NCBI GenBank assembly: GCA_033064195.1
Contig: JARBJD010000170.1
Location: 93,835 to 157,834, forward strand
DNA length: 64,000 nt
Direction of reading: 5' to 3'
From: Blattamonas nauphoetae
Taxonomy: Eukaryota > Preaxostyla > Oxymonadida
In this document: in pieces, positions 1 to 10,428 of the stretch
Layout of the letters: each line of letters starts with the position of its first letter
How positions within the stretch are numbered: position 1 is the first letter of the stretch
The notes under the pieces: model-generated
What the model was told of the DNA's origin: nothing
The model's database searches: none
What the model saw: the letters and a program-made list of their open reading frames with translations, nothing else
Translations under genes and position numbers: made by a program

Positions 1-736
1 ACGTGCGACACGGCACGTGTGGAGATGGATTGTTCAGAGATGTTGTGAGATCTGCGTCCATCACGTTCGGAGAGTCAGATTGATGAGTTGACGACAATCA
101 CGAGGGACACTCCATCGATCGAGACCAGTCAAGAGCCTTGTCGGGAGCGAGGGAGTGGACAGCCAGCGAGGAAAGGCAATGGCTGTGTCGATGGATCAGA
201 TGCCAAGAGGGCAGACATGGAAAGAGGGATGTGCAGATAGTAAAAGCAGAAGTGTCGACAGCTGAATGAACGAAGAAGACGAAGAACGAAGCACTGTTTC
301 AGTTCAATCTTGTCTGCTTTTCTCGTCTCACTCAGCCACAGCAAGTTCAGCGCTCCACTCGCAGTTCTCCAATCTTCCATCTCACAACCGCACACCATTC
401 GCACGGAGCGAGGCGAGTGTGTGCTCCAACCACGTCATTCGGAGTGTTCGTTTCGGTATACATTGGCTTGCGTTGTCAGCCAAACAGCATTTTTCAAAGA
501 GTGCTCTGAAAACGACCACATCTCCATCAGGTATTGCTTGTGTTTTTTTTGGACTTCATCAGGTTCAGTCCACGATGCGAACATCCGAGCTGCTCAACCA
601 GCAAAAGTGTTCATTTGACGATGAGAGCACTCACGAACGGACACGACGACTCGACGAACTGCGTCTGACCGACAAACTGCGAATGCGATGAACAGGCACC
701 ATTCGGGTGCAGAGGTTTGCTGGTTCTCGTCTGTTT
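1..736. other. left edge, no recognised gene
   Basis: I see no recognisable gene here. A 141-codon open frame on the plus strand (266-691) is Ser/Arg-rich and matches nothing I know. The last ~25 bases belong to the 3' flank of the family fragment that follows on the minus strand. Confidence 0.5.
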
Positions 737-1330
737 CTATTCATGTTCTGGAAGGTTCATGCCAAGCAGGTTGCTCCGTCTGATCGAGTTGATAACAATC
801 AAGTCTCCGTCGTATCCTCCTTTGTCGTTTTGCAGCTTTGCCTCATTCACATCATTGATGCCCTCCATTCTCAACATTCGATGCACTTCCTTCCCCTTCT
901 TTCGCACTTCTCCGCCTTCGTCGGTCCATCTCCGCTGGGTGTGGATCATTTCGTACAGAAAACTTCGATTTGAGTTCTCATTTTCAAAGAATATGAGACA
1001 ACTTGGGATTGTGAGAAAGACAGGCATAAACAGAACAAAATCCATAGTCGGTTGATAATATGGAGATAATTCGAGGAGATAGGTGAGAAGAAGCAAGAAT
1101 CCTGAAGATTGCTTCCCATCGATGATCGAAAATCGGTTCACCAACAAATGGCAAATGTATTTCTCCGAAGGGATCAGAACATGTTGAAAAACTGTCTCGG
1201 GAATAGTTTGCTGTTCACCGCGATCTTTAATTCCGAGTCGTTCCAGTCCAATCGGAGTGGCGAGCTGGACAGACAAGATGATGCTTGTGACGAGACAAGT
1301 GTGGATATCGGCTTCTTCGGCGAAGGGTGA
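737..1330 (-). pseudogene. HEAT/ARM-like family, C-terminal fragment (copy 1)
   Basis: This is the C-terminal ~198 residues of the window's recurrent ~355-residue helical family. The family blocks DIHTCL, PSEKYICHL, YYQPTMDFVL, IPSCLIFFEN, HRMLRMEGI and NLLGMNLPEHE are present in order, ending at TAG (737-739). The N-terminal ~160 residues, with the SPFLNW and KADLIPQL blocks, are absent. On the upstream side the homology stops exactly where a 16-bp minisatellite begins, and the frame runs on into minisatellite and kelch-like sequence. It is therefore a recombination or truncation product. Its function is unknown; the fold (stacked helices) is inferred from composition. Confidence 0.75.
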
Positions 1331-1446
1331 CATCGGCAGAGGGTGACATCGGCAGAGGGTGACATCGGCAGAGGATGACATCAGCAGAGGGTGACATCGG
1401 CAGAGGGTGACATCGGCAGAGGATGACATCAGCAGAGGGTGACATT
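1325..1446. repeat. 16-bp minisatellite, ~7.6 units
   Basis: Unit GGGTGACATCGGCAGA repeats seven times plus a partial copy; two units carry the variant GGATGACATCAGCAGA. It marks the junction between the truncated family fragment and the decayed kelch-like gene. Because 16 is not a multiple of three, read-through gives a 16-residue peptide period, which I regard as incidental. Confidence 0.9.
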
Positions 1447-2684
1447 GGCTGTGGCCGAGCATGAAAAGTGGGTTGTGCTGCTTCGTCCATTCGGGAGAGT
1501 GGCAGGATGATTGTGGAAGGGAATTGTGATTAGTAAGGCGTTTGAAGGACAATTTAAATAGTTGGTTGATGACAAGGGGATGTCCGTTCGACACGCGACC
1601 TCTAAACATGAACATCTGCCTCCGGACAAGCACCACACTCTCACTTCAAATCCGTCCACTCGCTGACTCCATTTCGAACTTGGCGTCAGACGAGTCGAGG
1701 GTGAGTTCAGACACTTTCCAAGACGTCCAGAACGGTCGAACCTCGTCCCACTCAATCCACCCATGGTGACAATCCCATCCTCCACGACGACTGTGCAAGC
1801 AGCAACACCAATTGGGGTTCTGGTGAAGGCAGAGGTAGTGAATGAGAAGGGAGTGGTGAAGACGAAGTTCCGGTCGGGCGAGTATTCCGATGCGAGGATG
1901 ATGTTGTCGATGGTCAGCATCGATTGGTCGGTCTCGCTCAGATCAGCGCAGACTTGAAGAAGGATGCTCTCTTCGCCCTCAAATTCGATTGTTTTCGTCC
2001 AAATCGCAGGTTGATCTCGTTCAGCCAGGGATGCTTCTAACCAGTTGTTCACCGTGACGAAAGAGTGAGGGTCGTTCAACAGTAGCTTCTCGATCATCCT
2101 TCCTCCCAATACCCACAATCCCCCCAAACGCGGAGACACTGCGATGGTTGAGGCGGGTGAGTTAACACTGTCGATGGAGTCGGAGAGGAGAGTGCATGTC
2201 GGGTGGGGTGTCGAGGGACATCTTCATCAAGTGGCCAGCAATCGTCCAGCTGTCCACTCCCCCGCAGAGAGAGAACGTGTTGGAAGTGGTCAGAGGCGGA
2301 GTCGCAGCTGAATATCGATTTCAGGGCGACAAGATCGAGTCGCAAGGGAGGGCGTGTTTGGTGGGTGTTCAGCCTTCCACGATTCGATGTTCGCGTCAAT
2401 TTCGGATTGAACTGTCGTGCCACCTCGTCAGCATCGTCGAAATCAACAAGAACAATCTCGTCAACTCCATTTGTCCCGAGTCCTTCCGCACAGCCTCCAA
2501 ATCCGAAGTACAACGAACTCGACGTTGTGTACGGCCAAGCTGGGCGATCACGAGGGAGGGGAAGATAATTGCGGGGTGTGTGGTCAATCAACTTCGAACA
2601 ATGTCAGGAGCGGTTGGATCTGAGACAGGACGAGGTGTGAAAGGTGGGTCGCGAGAAGATGGTTGGGAACAATCTGTGAAGTGA
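1447..2684 (-). pseudogene. decayed kelch-like gene, copy A
   Basis: One of three paralogous cassettes in the window (A here, B at 7758-9172, C at 40700-41993). On the minus strand it carries kelch-like glycine motifs (SLCGGV, LWVLGG, then a degraded MFMFRG), and between them blocks such as DPHSFV, QPAIWTKTIEFEGEE and LSETDQSMLTIDNI. Kelch motifs form beta-propellers used for protein binding; that role is family knowledge only. Comparison of the copies shows several frame breaks and a TAA stop just before the LWVLGG block, so no single frame spans the gene. An intron-rich intact gene is the alternative, but the breaks differ between copies, which favours decay. The opposite strand also has a long frame (2196-2684), which I treat as a shadow. 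Confidence 0.6.
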
Positions 2685-2826
2685 CGAAGGATCGTCCATA
2701 AATCAAGATTGAAGAGAGGAGAGGACGTGAGGAAGAGGCAGGCTGCGAAAATCTCAGAGTGACGCATTCGTTCTGTCCAAAGGAAGGCAGAAACAGATCG
2801 AGAGGGTCGCTGGCTCTTGCATGTTT

Positions 2827-3900
2827 CTAATACTGTTCCGGAAGGTTCATGCCCAGCAGGTTGTTCCATATAATCGATTTTTCAACAATATATCCTCCGA
2901 AGTATCTACTTTTGTCGTTTTGCAGCTTTGCCTCAATCACATCTTCCATGCCCTCCATTCTCAGCATTTGAGACACTATCTTCCCCATCTGTTGCACATC
3001 TCCCCTTCTTGCGCTCCATTCCCGCTGGGCACCGATCACGGAAGACAGAAAATTCCAGATTGAGACTTCATTTTCGAAGAATGTGAGACTACTCGGGATC
3101 GTTAGGAAGACTGGCATATGAAGAACAAAATCCATTGTGGGTCGATGAAATGTAGAAATTTCGAGGAGTCTGGCGAGGAGTAACAGAAACCTCTCGGATT
3201 GCTCACCATCGATGATCGAATTGCGGTTCGTGCATAAATGGCAGATATACTTCTCAGAAGGAATGATAATTTGCATCAAAACCGTCTCATGAACAGCTTG
3301 TTTTTCATTGCCATCCTCAATTTCAAGTTGTTCGAGACCATTTGGAGTTGAGAGCTCGAGAGAATAGAAGATGACTTTCATGAGGTTTACGTGGATATCT
3401 GCTGCTTCGACGAATGAAAGGGACAGAGGATTGATAGTGCTGATGAGTTGAGGGACCATATCAGTTATGAAGAGGGCAAGACGGACTTTTGCAGAACAGC
3501 GCCAGAACAGATTGTTGAGCATCCTCATCGTTGTAGTGGTGATGATCTGACTGGTTGAAGAAACGAGCACCATAATGGACTGTACGAAATCAGTCGAATA
3601 TTCGTCAATGGGACGCCTAAATCTGTTGAGAAAAGACTCGACAGAAGCTTGAGACCAATAATCCATATATTTCAGAAATGCTTTTGCTTTTGCTTCCAGA
3701 GAGGCTTCAAGAGCAGGTTTCAACTTCACGGTGGCAACGAGAGATCGAAATACAACGGACCTTTCCTGGATGGTTTCAAGTGACTCTTCGTCCCAATTCA
3801 GGAACGGAGAACAGTCTGGAGATAATGACAAGTGAGAGGAGGATAAACCAGATCGAGTTGCATCTGAGAAGGTGTCTGATATATCGCATATACTGGTCAT
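2827..3900 (-). CDS. HEAT/ARM-like family protein (copy 2), 357 aa
   Basis: Intact member of the recurrent family. Blocks in order: SPDCSPFLNWDEES near residue 30, VFRSLVATVKLKPALEASLEAKA, FVQSIMVLVSSTSQII near 120, DMVPQLISTINPLSLSFVEAADIH near 165, IPSEKYICHLCTNR near 215, HRPTMDFVLHMPVFLTIPS near 250, RMEGMEDVIEAKL near 330, and the end NLLGMNLPEQY followed by TAG. There is no signal peptide or membrane segment; alternating hydrophobic helices suggest an alpha-solenoid. The start is the ATG after the family context CGACAGA, which aligns with the other copies. A TGACCCATAA box lies 27 nt upstream. Its 3' flank is homologous to that of copies 4 and 9 and leads into a kelch-like cassette. The biochemical role is unknown. 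Confidence 0.85.
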   Translation of the reverse strand: MTSICDISDTFSDATRSGLSSSHLSLSPDCSPFLNWDEESLETIQERSVVFRSLVATVKLKPALEASLEAKAKAFLKYMDYWSQASVESFLNRFRRPIDEYSTDFVQSIMVLVSSTSQIITTTTMRMLNNLFWRCSAKVRLALFITDMVPQLISTINPLSLSFVEAADIHVNLMKVIFYSLELSTPNGLEQLEIEDGNEKQAVHETVLMQIIIPSEKYICHLCTNRNSIIDGEQSERFLLLLARLLEISTFHRPTMDFVLHMPVFLTIPSSLTFFENEVSIWNFLSSVIGAQREWSARRGDVQQMGKIVSQMLRMEGMEDVIEAKLQNDKSRYFGGYIVEKSIIWNNLLGMNLPEQY

Positions 3901-3927
3901 TCTGTCGGGTTCGATTTCGAAACCATG

Positions 3928-3937
3928 TTATGGGTCA
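3928..3937 (-). promoter_or_regulatory. TGACCCATAA box upstream of copy 2
   Basis: Reads TGACCCATAA on the minus strand and ends 27 nt before the ATG. The same box at the same distance precedes copies 5, 6 and 7, with variants before copies 3, 8 and 10, so it is a candidate core-promoter element. Confidence 0.65.
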
Positions 3938-6323
3938 GAGAAAAGAGAAAACAAGAAGAGTGAGATGAAATATTCGCTAAAAATGAAGAACAAAACATCA
4001 CATCGTGAATAGTGAGAGGATCCAGGAATGAAGCTGTTGCCTTTAACGAGATAAAACGTGTTGTTGAAATCAAGATGGTCATGAACAACCAAAGAACGAG
4101 AAAGACCACGCAGGAGGACGGAAAAAGAGATGCAGACGCCGAGGTTTGCCGTTCATTGCTTCAAATGGACACTGATGAACGACAGCAGATGTGATCTGAC
4201 GAACTGATTCTGCTGGTCTGCTCAGCGGAAGGACGGGAAGGCGATGTGGAGAGGATGGCTGGGAGAGCAGCGAAGACATTGGCATCCGCAGTTCTTTGAG
4301 CACCTTCCTATTTCTCTGTCGGTGAGTCTCCCTTCACAATCTCTTCTGTCTGCGCTGGGTCCTCGGGTCGATCTGGCTGGTAATCGCGTTTGTTTATTCA
4401 GGCGACGATGCTTCGATGGACGCAGAAGACTCGGAGCCAACCCGACCCCATCCGACGACTCGCTTTCCACTTCTTCTCCCATCTTCTCTCTTTCTTTCCG
4501 CTTTCGTTGTGTTCTGTCCAGTTCAGGTGTCTCTCAAACTTCGCAGCGAACCCCTCATCTGGTTGCTCGAATCGGCGATCGGTTCCATCTGCTCGGCGAC
4601 GCTGACCCTCAACCAGTTAAAGAAGTCGGCGTATAATAGACGCAGCGATGTGCACCACCTCCACACAGCTTGATCCAGTCCCTTCTCCATTCTTCCTTTG
4701 TTATCCACGTCCATCCGAAGGGACCCACACGTCGAGAGAAACGCGGGCGACTGGCAGAGTCAATCCGTCTTGTTCCAACGTCTGAAAGAAGCTTCTCCCT
4801 CTGTCCACAGTTCGGATTCAGTTGTCTCTCATCCTTCACTAAGAAGTGCAGATGTTGTTTCAAATTCAACGCTCTCCATCCACTCTCCACTCCACTCACA
4901 CGCTGCCTGTTCGGCGACACGTTCAGATGCCCAAACTGCAACGGGAGAGGCCAGTGTCGAGATGGTTGTCGTGTGGAGAGCATGTTCCGAAGAATCGTCG
5001 GCGGAGAGAGCGCAACTGCGACGAGTGCAGCAATTCGTTCGTGTCAACCAGAAAGTGGGGCAGACACGTCAAATTGGACAACCACACGTCCACCGAGATC
5101 CGCCTCGTGTTCCCCGAACCAGTCAATTTTGGCAGATGCGTCAGCTCGTTCAACGACATGTCCACGCGACTCGAATTCGGCAGCGAGTTGAAAAAATGAC
5201 GCCGAAGCTCCGAAATCCGGTTCCAAGCAAGGGAGAGTGTGTCCGGCATCCGAAATGGCGAAACAAGCGGAGGTACCGAGAGCAGCAGGTGCGACGCAAG
5301 GAACAGGCGTGCCAGAAGAAAGAGAACGTGGTGATGATGCATCGCCGCTCCCGATTTTTTAGGGATCATCGGATTGCTCAGTGAAACGACGAATCCAAGA
5401 GACAATTCAGAATTGGGGACATCGCGGGATCAGTTGGGAGCGAGGCCAATTTGTGGGGAGAGGATCAAGTGGAAGAAAGTTGGGAGACGGAACAGCTCGC
5501 TTGGAATCGTCACGATCTTGTTCGAGACACAATGAAAGGGACGAGCGATGGGAGGAGAGAATTCGAAAGCGGGATGATCGCGAGCGAGGTGAAGGAAGAA
5601 TCCAATCGTTTTGTTTCTCGCCACATATTAATCAGGGTGATGGGTCAGCACAATAGGGGTAAGCACGATCCACCGACCCATTGCCTTCCACAAACGAGCA
5701 GAGCGAGCAGTGAGAGAGAGGGGGAGGGAGAGGAAGATCAATCGCATCGCATCAGCCAGTCGTTCTTTCCTCGTCCACTGCACGGCCTGCCGTTGTTGTC
5801 TCATCTAACACCGCCCACGTGGAAAGAGGTCTGAAGAGCGGTTCCTTTCGTCGACCTCGATGGCTGTCATTTCTGCTGTTCCAAAAACTGCACAGCATCG
5901 CTTCACATCATCAATAAGTTGTTTGAATGCCCAGGATGTCACAGATGGAGGAACCAGAAGCGAATGTGTGCTGATGACTGATATCGTCGAGGGAGCAGAA
6001 TGATGTGCTTTGGTCAGTCGCAGTTGGGGCCAATTATCAAAAAAGATGACATTGTGTTGGTGGGTGGGTGTTCTTCATTCCCAAGTTCCGCAAGCCGAGC
6101 ATGAACGGCAGGTGCATGTGGGAGTTGTTGCTGAGTGCACATCGGTGTGGGGAGGAGGGGGTTGGGAAAGAGTCATCGCAATCGCCTCAATTTACGGTGT
6201 GCGGCGTGCAAGACAAGCGTGTGATGCCAGAGTCGACAACGATCACACATAAACAGTGTGTGGTGTCCAAAAGAAGCCAGAAACAGGTCTGAAAGGTTCG
6301 CTTGCTCTTGTCTGTTTCTTTTC
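3938..6323. other. 2.4-kb stretch without a recognised gene
   Basis: Several overlapping frames exist on both strands, none with a family I know. The most protein-like is plus 4846-5199 (117 codons), which contains NCDECSNSFVSTRKWGRH; the spacing resembles a zinc finger, but one frame without homologues is weak evidence. Bases 6221-6323 are 3'-flank sequence shared with copies 8 and 10. The stretch may be decayed coding DNA like its neighbours. Confidence 0.4.
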
Positions 6324-7391
6324 TCATTCTAGAAGGTTCCTGCCCTGCAAGTTGTTCAAGTCTATCGATTCGTCAACAGTCAATCCTCTGTACCAACTGT
6401 TTTTGTCGGTTCGCAGCTTTTCCTCAATCACATCTTCAATGCCCTCAATTCTCAACTTTCGAAGCACTGTCGTCCCCATCTGTTGCACTTCTCCGCTTTG
6501 CTCGTTCCATTCCCGCTGGGTATCGACCATGTCAGACAGAAACCACCAGATTGAGCGATCATTTTCGAAGAATGTGAGACAACTTGAAATTGTGAGAACG
6601 ATTGGCATATGAAGAACAAAATTCAGTGTTGGTCGATAAGAAGGAGATATTGCGAGGAGACTGGCGAGTAGGTCCAAAAAATGCCCGGATTGCTTCCCAT
6701 CGACGATCGAAAAGCGGTTCACGCACAAATGCCAAATATACTTCTCCGAAGGTGCCACAACTTGTTTCAAAAGTGTCTCGTGAACAGCTTGTTGTTCATT
6801 CCGATCTTCAATTTTGAGTTGTCTGAGACCATCCGGAATTGCGAGCCAGAGAGACTCGGCGATGGTTTTCATGAGGTTGGTGTGGATATCGACTCCCTCG
6901 GTGAATGAAAGAGACAGTGGATTGAGACTGGTCATGAGTTGAGGGATCAGATCAGCATTGAAGAGGATAAATCGGATTTTTGGAGTCACTCTCACAAACA
7001 GATGTTTGAGCAGTTCCATTGCTGCAGCGGCGATCGCTTGACTGGGTGATGAAATGAGCACCATAATGGATTCGATGAAGTTTAAAGGAGATTCCTCAAT
7101 TGTTCGCCCAAGGCTGCCGAAAAACACTTCGGGTGATTTTTCATCGTCCTGATCCACAGATTCGAGAAATCTCACAACTTTGGCTTCCAGAGAGACATCA
7201 AGTGAAGACTTTAACTTCATGGTGGCAATAAGAGACCAAAAGACAACGGCCTTTTCGTCTTCTGTTTCATCTCGATTGAAGTGCCAATTTAGGAATGGAG
7301 AACAATCTGGAGAACATGAAAAGCAATGTGAAGAGATACCAGGACAAGTAGAATCAGTGGAGGATTTCATCTTCGTTCTTTTTGTCGTCAT
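6324..7391 (-). CDS. HEAT/ARM-like family protein (copy 3), 355 aa
   Basis: Full-length family member: SPDCSPFLNWHFNRDE, VFWSLIATMKLKSSLD, FIESIMVLISSPSQAI, NADLIPQLMTSLNPLSLSF, VDIHTNLMKTI, APSEKYIWHLCVNRFSIVDG, SYRPTLNFVLHMPIVLTIS, RIEGIEDVIEEKL, ending NLQGRNLLE and TAG. The ATG at 7391 follows CAGACAGA and aligns with the other copies; an upstream start at 7436 would add 15 unaligned residues. The upstream box is degenerate (AAAGCCATAA, 29 nt away). The 3' flank is homologous to that of copies 8 and 10 rather than leading into a kelch cassette, so it belongs to a second duplication class. Function unknown. Confidence 0.85.
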   Translation of the reverse strand: MTTKRTKMKSSTDSTCPGISSHCFSCSPDCSPFLNWHFNRDETEDEKAVVFWSLIATMKLKSSLDVSLEAKVVRFLESVDQDDEKSPEVFFGSLGRTIEESPLNFIESIMVLISSPSQAIAAAAMELLKHLFVRVTPKIRFILFNADLIPQLMTSLNPLSLSFTEGVDIHTNLMKTIAESLWLAIPDGLRQLKIEDRNEQQAVHETLLKQVVAPSEKYIWHLCVNRFSIVDGKQSGHFLDLLASLLAISPSYRPTLNFVLHMPIVLTISSCLTFFENDRSIWWFLSDMVDTQREWNEQSGEVQQMGTTVLRKLRIEGIEDVIEEKLRTDKNSWYRGLTVDESIDLNNLQGRNLLE

Positions 7392-7420
7392 TCTGTCTGA
7401 GTCAGTCGGAACAAAGTTTT

Positions 7421-7430
7421 TTATGGCTTT
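7421..7430 (-). promoter_or_regulatory. degenerate CCATAA box of copy 3
   Basis: Minus-strand AAAGCCATAA keeps the 3' half of the family box TGACCCATAA at the conserved distance (29 nt) from the ATG. Confidence 0.4.
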
Positions 7431-7757
7431 ATTCAAAAAAGATGAAGTAAAGAGTTATCAGTGAAAGAATGACATTGAAATAAAACAGATATCCAAAATA
7501 ACCAGAATAATCAACATATCAAGAAGAACAATCGAACAATGATAACGGGTGTCGAGAAGAGTGATTTCAGATGGTTCTGTCTTCCGTTCTCTTCGATTAG
7601 GTCCCTCCCACAACTCGGTGACAGTGTGACAGTTCGATGCACATGTGAATCCATTGTAAGACAAACGAGAGGCTGACAGTTAGCGTTCACTGCTTCTCGT
7701 CCCTTCTCTTCCTTTCGACAGGCCTTCCCGACACTCCCTGCCACTGCCATGTCTTGT
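7431..7757. other. spacer, nothing recognised
   Basis: Between the 5' side of copy 3 and the 3' end of kelch-like copy B. Only short frames; no RNA gene or repeat seen. Confidence 0.5.
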
Positions 7758-9172
7758 TCAGTCGTTTCCGATCCAACACAGAGCAAGGCGTGCATGTTGA
7801 AGAGTAATCTGCGCCTGCAAACAAACCAGCTGGGCACGACACACAACGATACCCTCTCGTCGCCCCGTCAGACCTTTCGTTGTTCCAGCCGAGCAGAGTG
7901 TTGGAGATGTGGTGCCGAATTTGCTGGCCAGCTTTCCAGCTGGTGTGATGGAGCAGCCAGCCGACGAAGTTGCGGATGAGTCGATGACAGTGCCAGACGA
8001 GCAGCGGAAGGTGACAGTGAGGGTGGAGACGATCATTCTGTTATCGTTGCAAGCGGAATCTGCTCGAAGCCCTTCCGACACGTTCCCACCAAACATGAAC
8101 ACCTGCCTTCCGAGAAGCGCCACACTCCCACTTGAAATCCGTCCACTCGCTGTCTGCACTTCGTACTTGGCGTCAGACGAGTCGAGAGCGAGTTCAGACA
8201 CTTTCCAAAACGTCCAGAACGGCCGAACCACGTCTTCTTTCAACCCGCCCATCCGAACAATCTCATCCTCCACGACGACTGTGCAAGCAGCAACGACGAT
8301 CGGGGTTCTGGTGAAGGCAGAGGTAGTGAATGAGAAGGGAGTGGTGAAGACGAAGTTCCGGTCGGGCGAGTCTTCCGATGCGAGGATGATGTTGTCGATG
8401 GTCAGCATCGATCTGTCCGTCTCGCTCAGGCCAGCACAGACGAGAAGCAGGTCGATCTCTTCGCCCTCAAATTCGATTGTTTTCGTCAAAATCGCAGGTT
8501 GCTCTCGATCAGCCTGGGACAGTTCCAACCAGTCTTTTGTCGCGACGAAAGAGTGTATGCCGTTCGAAAGCAGCTTCTCCTCGCTCCTTCCTCCAAACAC
8601 CCTCAATTCGCCAAACGCGGAGACACTGCGATGGTTGATGCGGGTGAGGGAACACAGTCGATGGAGTCGGAGTGGAGAGTGCATGTCGGGTGGGAGTGTC
8701 GAGGGACATCTTCATCAAGTGGCCAGCAATCGTCCAGCTGTCCACTCCCCCGCAGAGAGAGATCGTGTTGGAAGTGGTCAGAGGCGGAGTCGCAGCTGAA
8801 TATCGATTTCAGGGTGACAAGATCGAGTCGCAAGGGAGGGCGTGTTTGGTGGGTGTTCAGCCTTCCACGATTCGATGTTCGCGTCAATTTCGGATTGAAC
8901 TGTCGTGCCACCTCGTCAGCATCGTCGAAATCAACAAGAACAATCTCGTCAACTCCATTTGTCCCGAGTCCTTCCGCACAGCCTCCAAATCCGAAGTACA
9001 ACGAACTCGATGTTGTGCACGGCCAAGCTGGGCAATCACGAGGGAGGGGAGGACAGTTGCGTGGTGTGTGGCGAATCAACTTCGAACAATGTCGGGAGGT
9101 ATTGGATCAGAGACAGGACGAGGTGTGAAAGGTGGGTCGCGAGAAGATGGTTGGGAACAATCTGTGAAGTGA
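7758..9172 (-). pseudogene. decayed kelch-like gene, copy B
   Basis: Second kelch-like cassette and the best preserved in its C-terminal half: one frame of 308 codons (8684-7758) holds LRVFGGRSEE, HSFVATKDW, TKTIEFEGEE, LSETDRSMLTIDNI, a second kelch-like GRQVFMFGGN, and a Ser/Thr-rich tail. The upstream part (8690-9172) lies in a different frame because of an indel relative to copy A near the DMHSPLRL block. No signal peptide can be placed. It lies downstream of family copy 4 exactly as copy A lies downstream of copy 2 and copy C downstream of fragment 9, so the two genes were duplicated together. A partly functional gene starting near 8684 cannot be excluded. Confidence 0.55.
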
Positions 9173-9320
9173 TGAAGGATCGGCCAGAAATCTAGATAGG
9201 AGAGATGAGATGAAGTTGGGAAGATGGAGGCTGCGAAAATCGCAAAGAGACAGATGTGTTCTGTCCAGAAGAAGTCAGGAACTGTTCGAAAGGGTCGCTG
9301 GTTCCTGTCTGTTTCTATTC

Positions 9321-10388
9321 CTAATATCGAAGATTCATGCCCAGCAGATTGTTCCATACAATCGAGCAGGTAACAATCTTTCCTCCAAAGTGTCCGTTTC
9401 TGTCGTTCCGCAGCTTTTCCTCCAACACATCTTCGATGGCCTCCATTCTCAACATTCGATGTACTGTCATCCACATCTGTCGACCAATTCCGCGCTTGTT
9501 CATCCATCTCCACTGGGCATCGATCATGTGAGAAAGAAAAAATCGGATTGAGCCATTATATTCGAAGAATGCGAGACAACTTGGTATTGTGAGAACGACG
9601 GGCGTATTGAGAACAAAATCCATTGTAAGTTGATAAAACGGATATATCTGGAGGAGTTGGGCGAGGAGTTGCAGAAAATGCAGGGATTGCTCTCCTTCGA
9701 CGATCGATAAACGGTTCACGCACAAATGAGAAATATACTTCTCCGAAGGAACAAGAACTTGCTTCAAGATCGTCTCATGAACAGCTTGTTGTTCATCGCT
9801 ATCCTCAATTTCGAGTTGTTCGAGACCATACGGAGTTGCGAGGAAGACAGAATTGGAGATGTGAAATGTGAGGTTGATGCGGATATCGACTGCTTCGGCA
9901 AAGGGAAGAGATAGTGGATTGAGAGTGGTGATGAGTTGTGGGATCAGATCAGCTTTGACAAGGGCAAGATTGACTTTAGCTGAACAGCGCCGAACATGAT
10001 AGTTGAGCATCTCCATTGTTGCTGTGGCGATGGCCTGACTGCGTGAAGAAATGAGCACCCCAAAGGACTGTACGAAATCTGTCAATGAATTAGCAGATGA
10101 CGATGCAAGGCTGGCGAGAAAAGCATCTGTCTTTTTCGCATTGGACGAAACCAGAGATTCGAGAAATTTCACGGCCATCGCTTCCAGAGAGTCATCAAGT
10201 GAAGGCTGAAACTGCAAAGTGGCAACGAGAGATTGATAGACAACAGTTTTTTCTGATTCGGACTCAAGTTTTTCTTCGTTCCAATTCAGGAAAGCAGAAC
10301 AATCTGGAGAACAAAACGCACTATTGGGAGAGATAGTAGAGCAAGGAGAACCAGTGGAGTGGTGAGAGGTCGGGTTTAAATTTGTCAT
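9321..10388 (-). CDS. HEAT/ARM-like family protein (copy 4), 355 aa
   Basis: Full-length member with SPDCSAFLNWNEEKLES, VYQSLVATLQFQPSLD, FVQSFGVLISSRSQAI, KADLIPQLITTLNPLSLPF, VDIRINLTFHI, VPSEKYISHLCVNRLSI, FYQLTMDFVLNTPVVLTIPS, HRMLRMEAIEDVLEEKL, ending NLLGMNLRY and TAG. The ATG at 10388 follows ACGACAGA as in the other copies. Unlike them it lacks the TGACCCATAA box: the ATG of a divergent gene lies only 40 bp away, so the usual promoter position is occupied by the neighbour's coding start. That suggests the copy landed beside the neighbour or lost its own promoter. Function unknown. Confidence 0.85.
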   Translation of the reverse strand: MTNLNPTSHHSTGSPCSTISPNSAFCSPDCSAFLNWNEEKLESESEKTVVYQSLVATLQFQPSLDDSLEAMAVKFLESLVSSNAKKTDAFLASLASSSANSLTDFVQSFGVLISSRSQAIATATMEMLNYHVRRCSAKVNLALVKADLIPQLITTLNPLSLPFAEAVDIRINLTFHISNSVFLATPYGLEQLEIEDSDEQQAVHETILKQVLVPSEKYISHLCVNRLSIVEGEQSLHFLQLLAQLLQIYPFYQLTMDFVLNTPVVLTIPSCLAFFEYNGSIRFFLSHMIDAQWRWMNKRGIGRQMWMTVHRMLRMEAIEDVLEEKLRNDRNGHFGGKIVTCSIVWNNLLGMNLRY

Positions 10389-10428
10389 TCTGTCGTTTTT
10401 GAGCAGTTCACCCACAGTCAAAACTTCG
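10389..10428. promoter_or_regulatory. 40-bp divergent intergenic region
   Basis: Only 40 bp separate the ATG of copy 4 (minus) from the proposed ATG of the four-exon gene (plus). No family box is present. If both genes are expressed, the regulatory region must overlap coding sequence. Confidence 0.5.

Noticed and set aside
2196-2684. Plus-strand genes opposite the kelch-like cassettes (also 8672-9172, and minus 40714-41193)
   Set aside because: Conserved in all three copies only because the DNA is duplicated; the kelch-like motifs are on the other strand and no start context or family supports these frames.
4990-5062. C2H2 zinc finger in the frame 4846-5199
   Set aside because: One loosely spaced Cys/His set in a short isolated frame with no second finger or homologue; likely chance.
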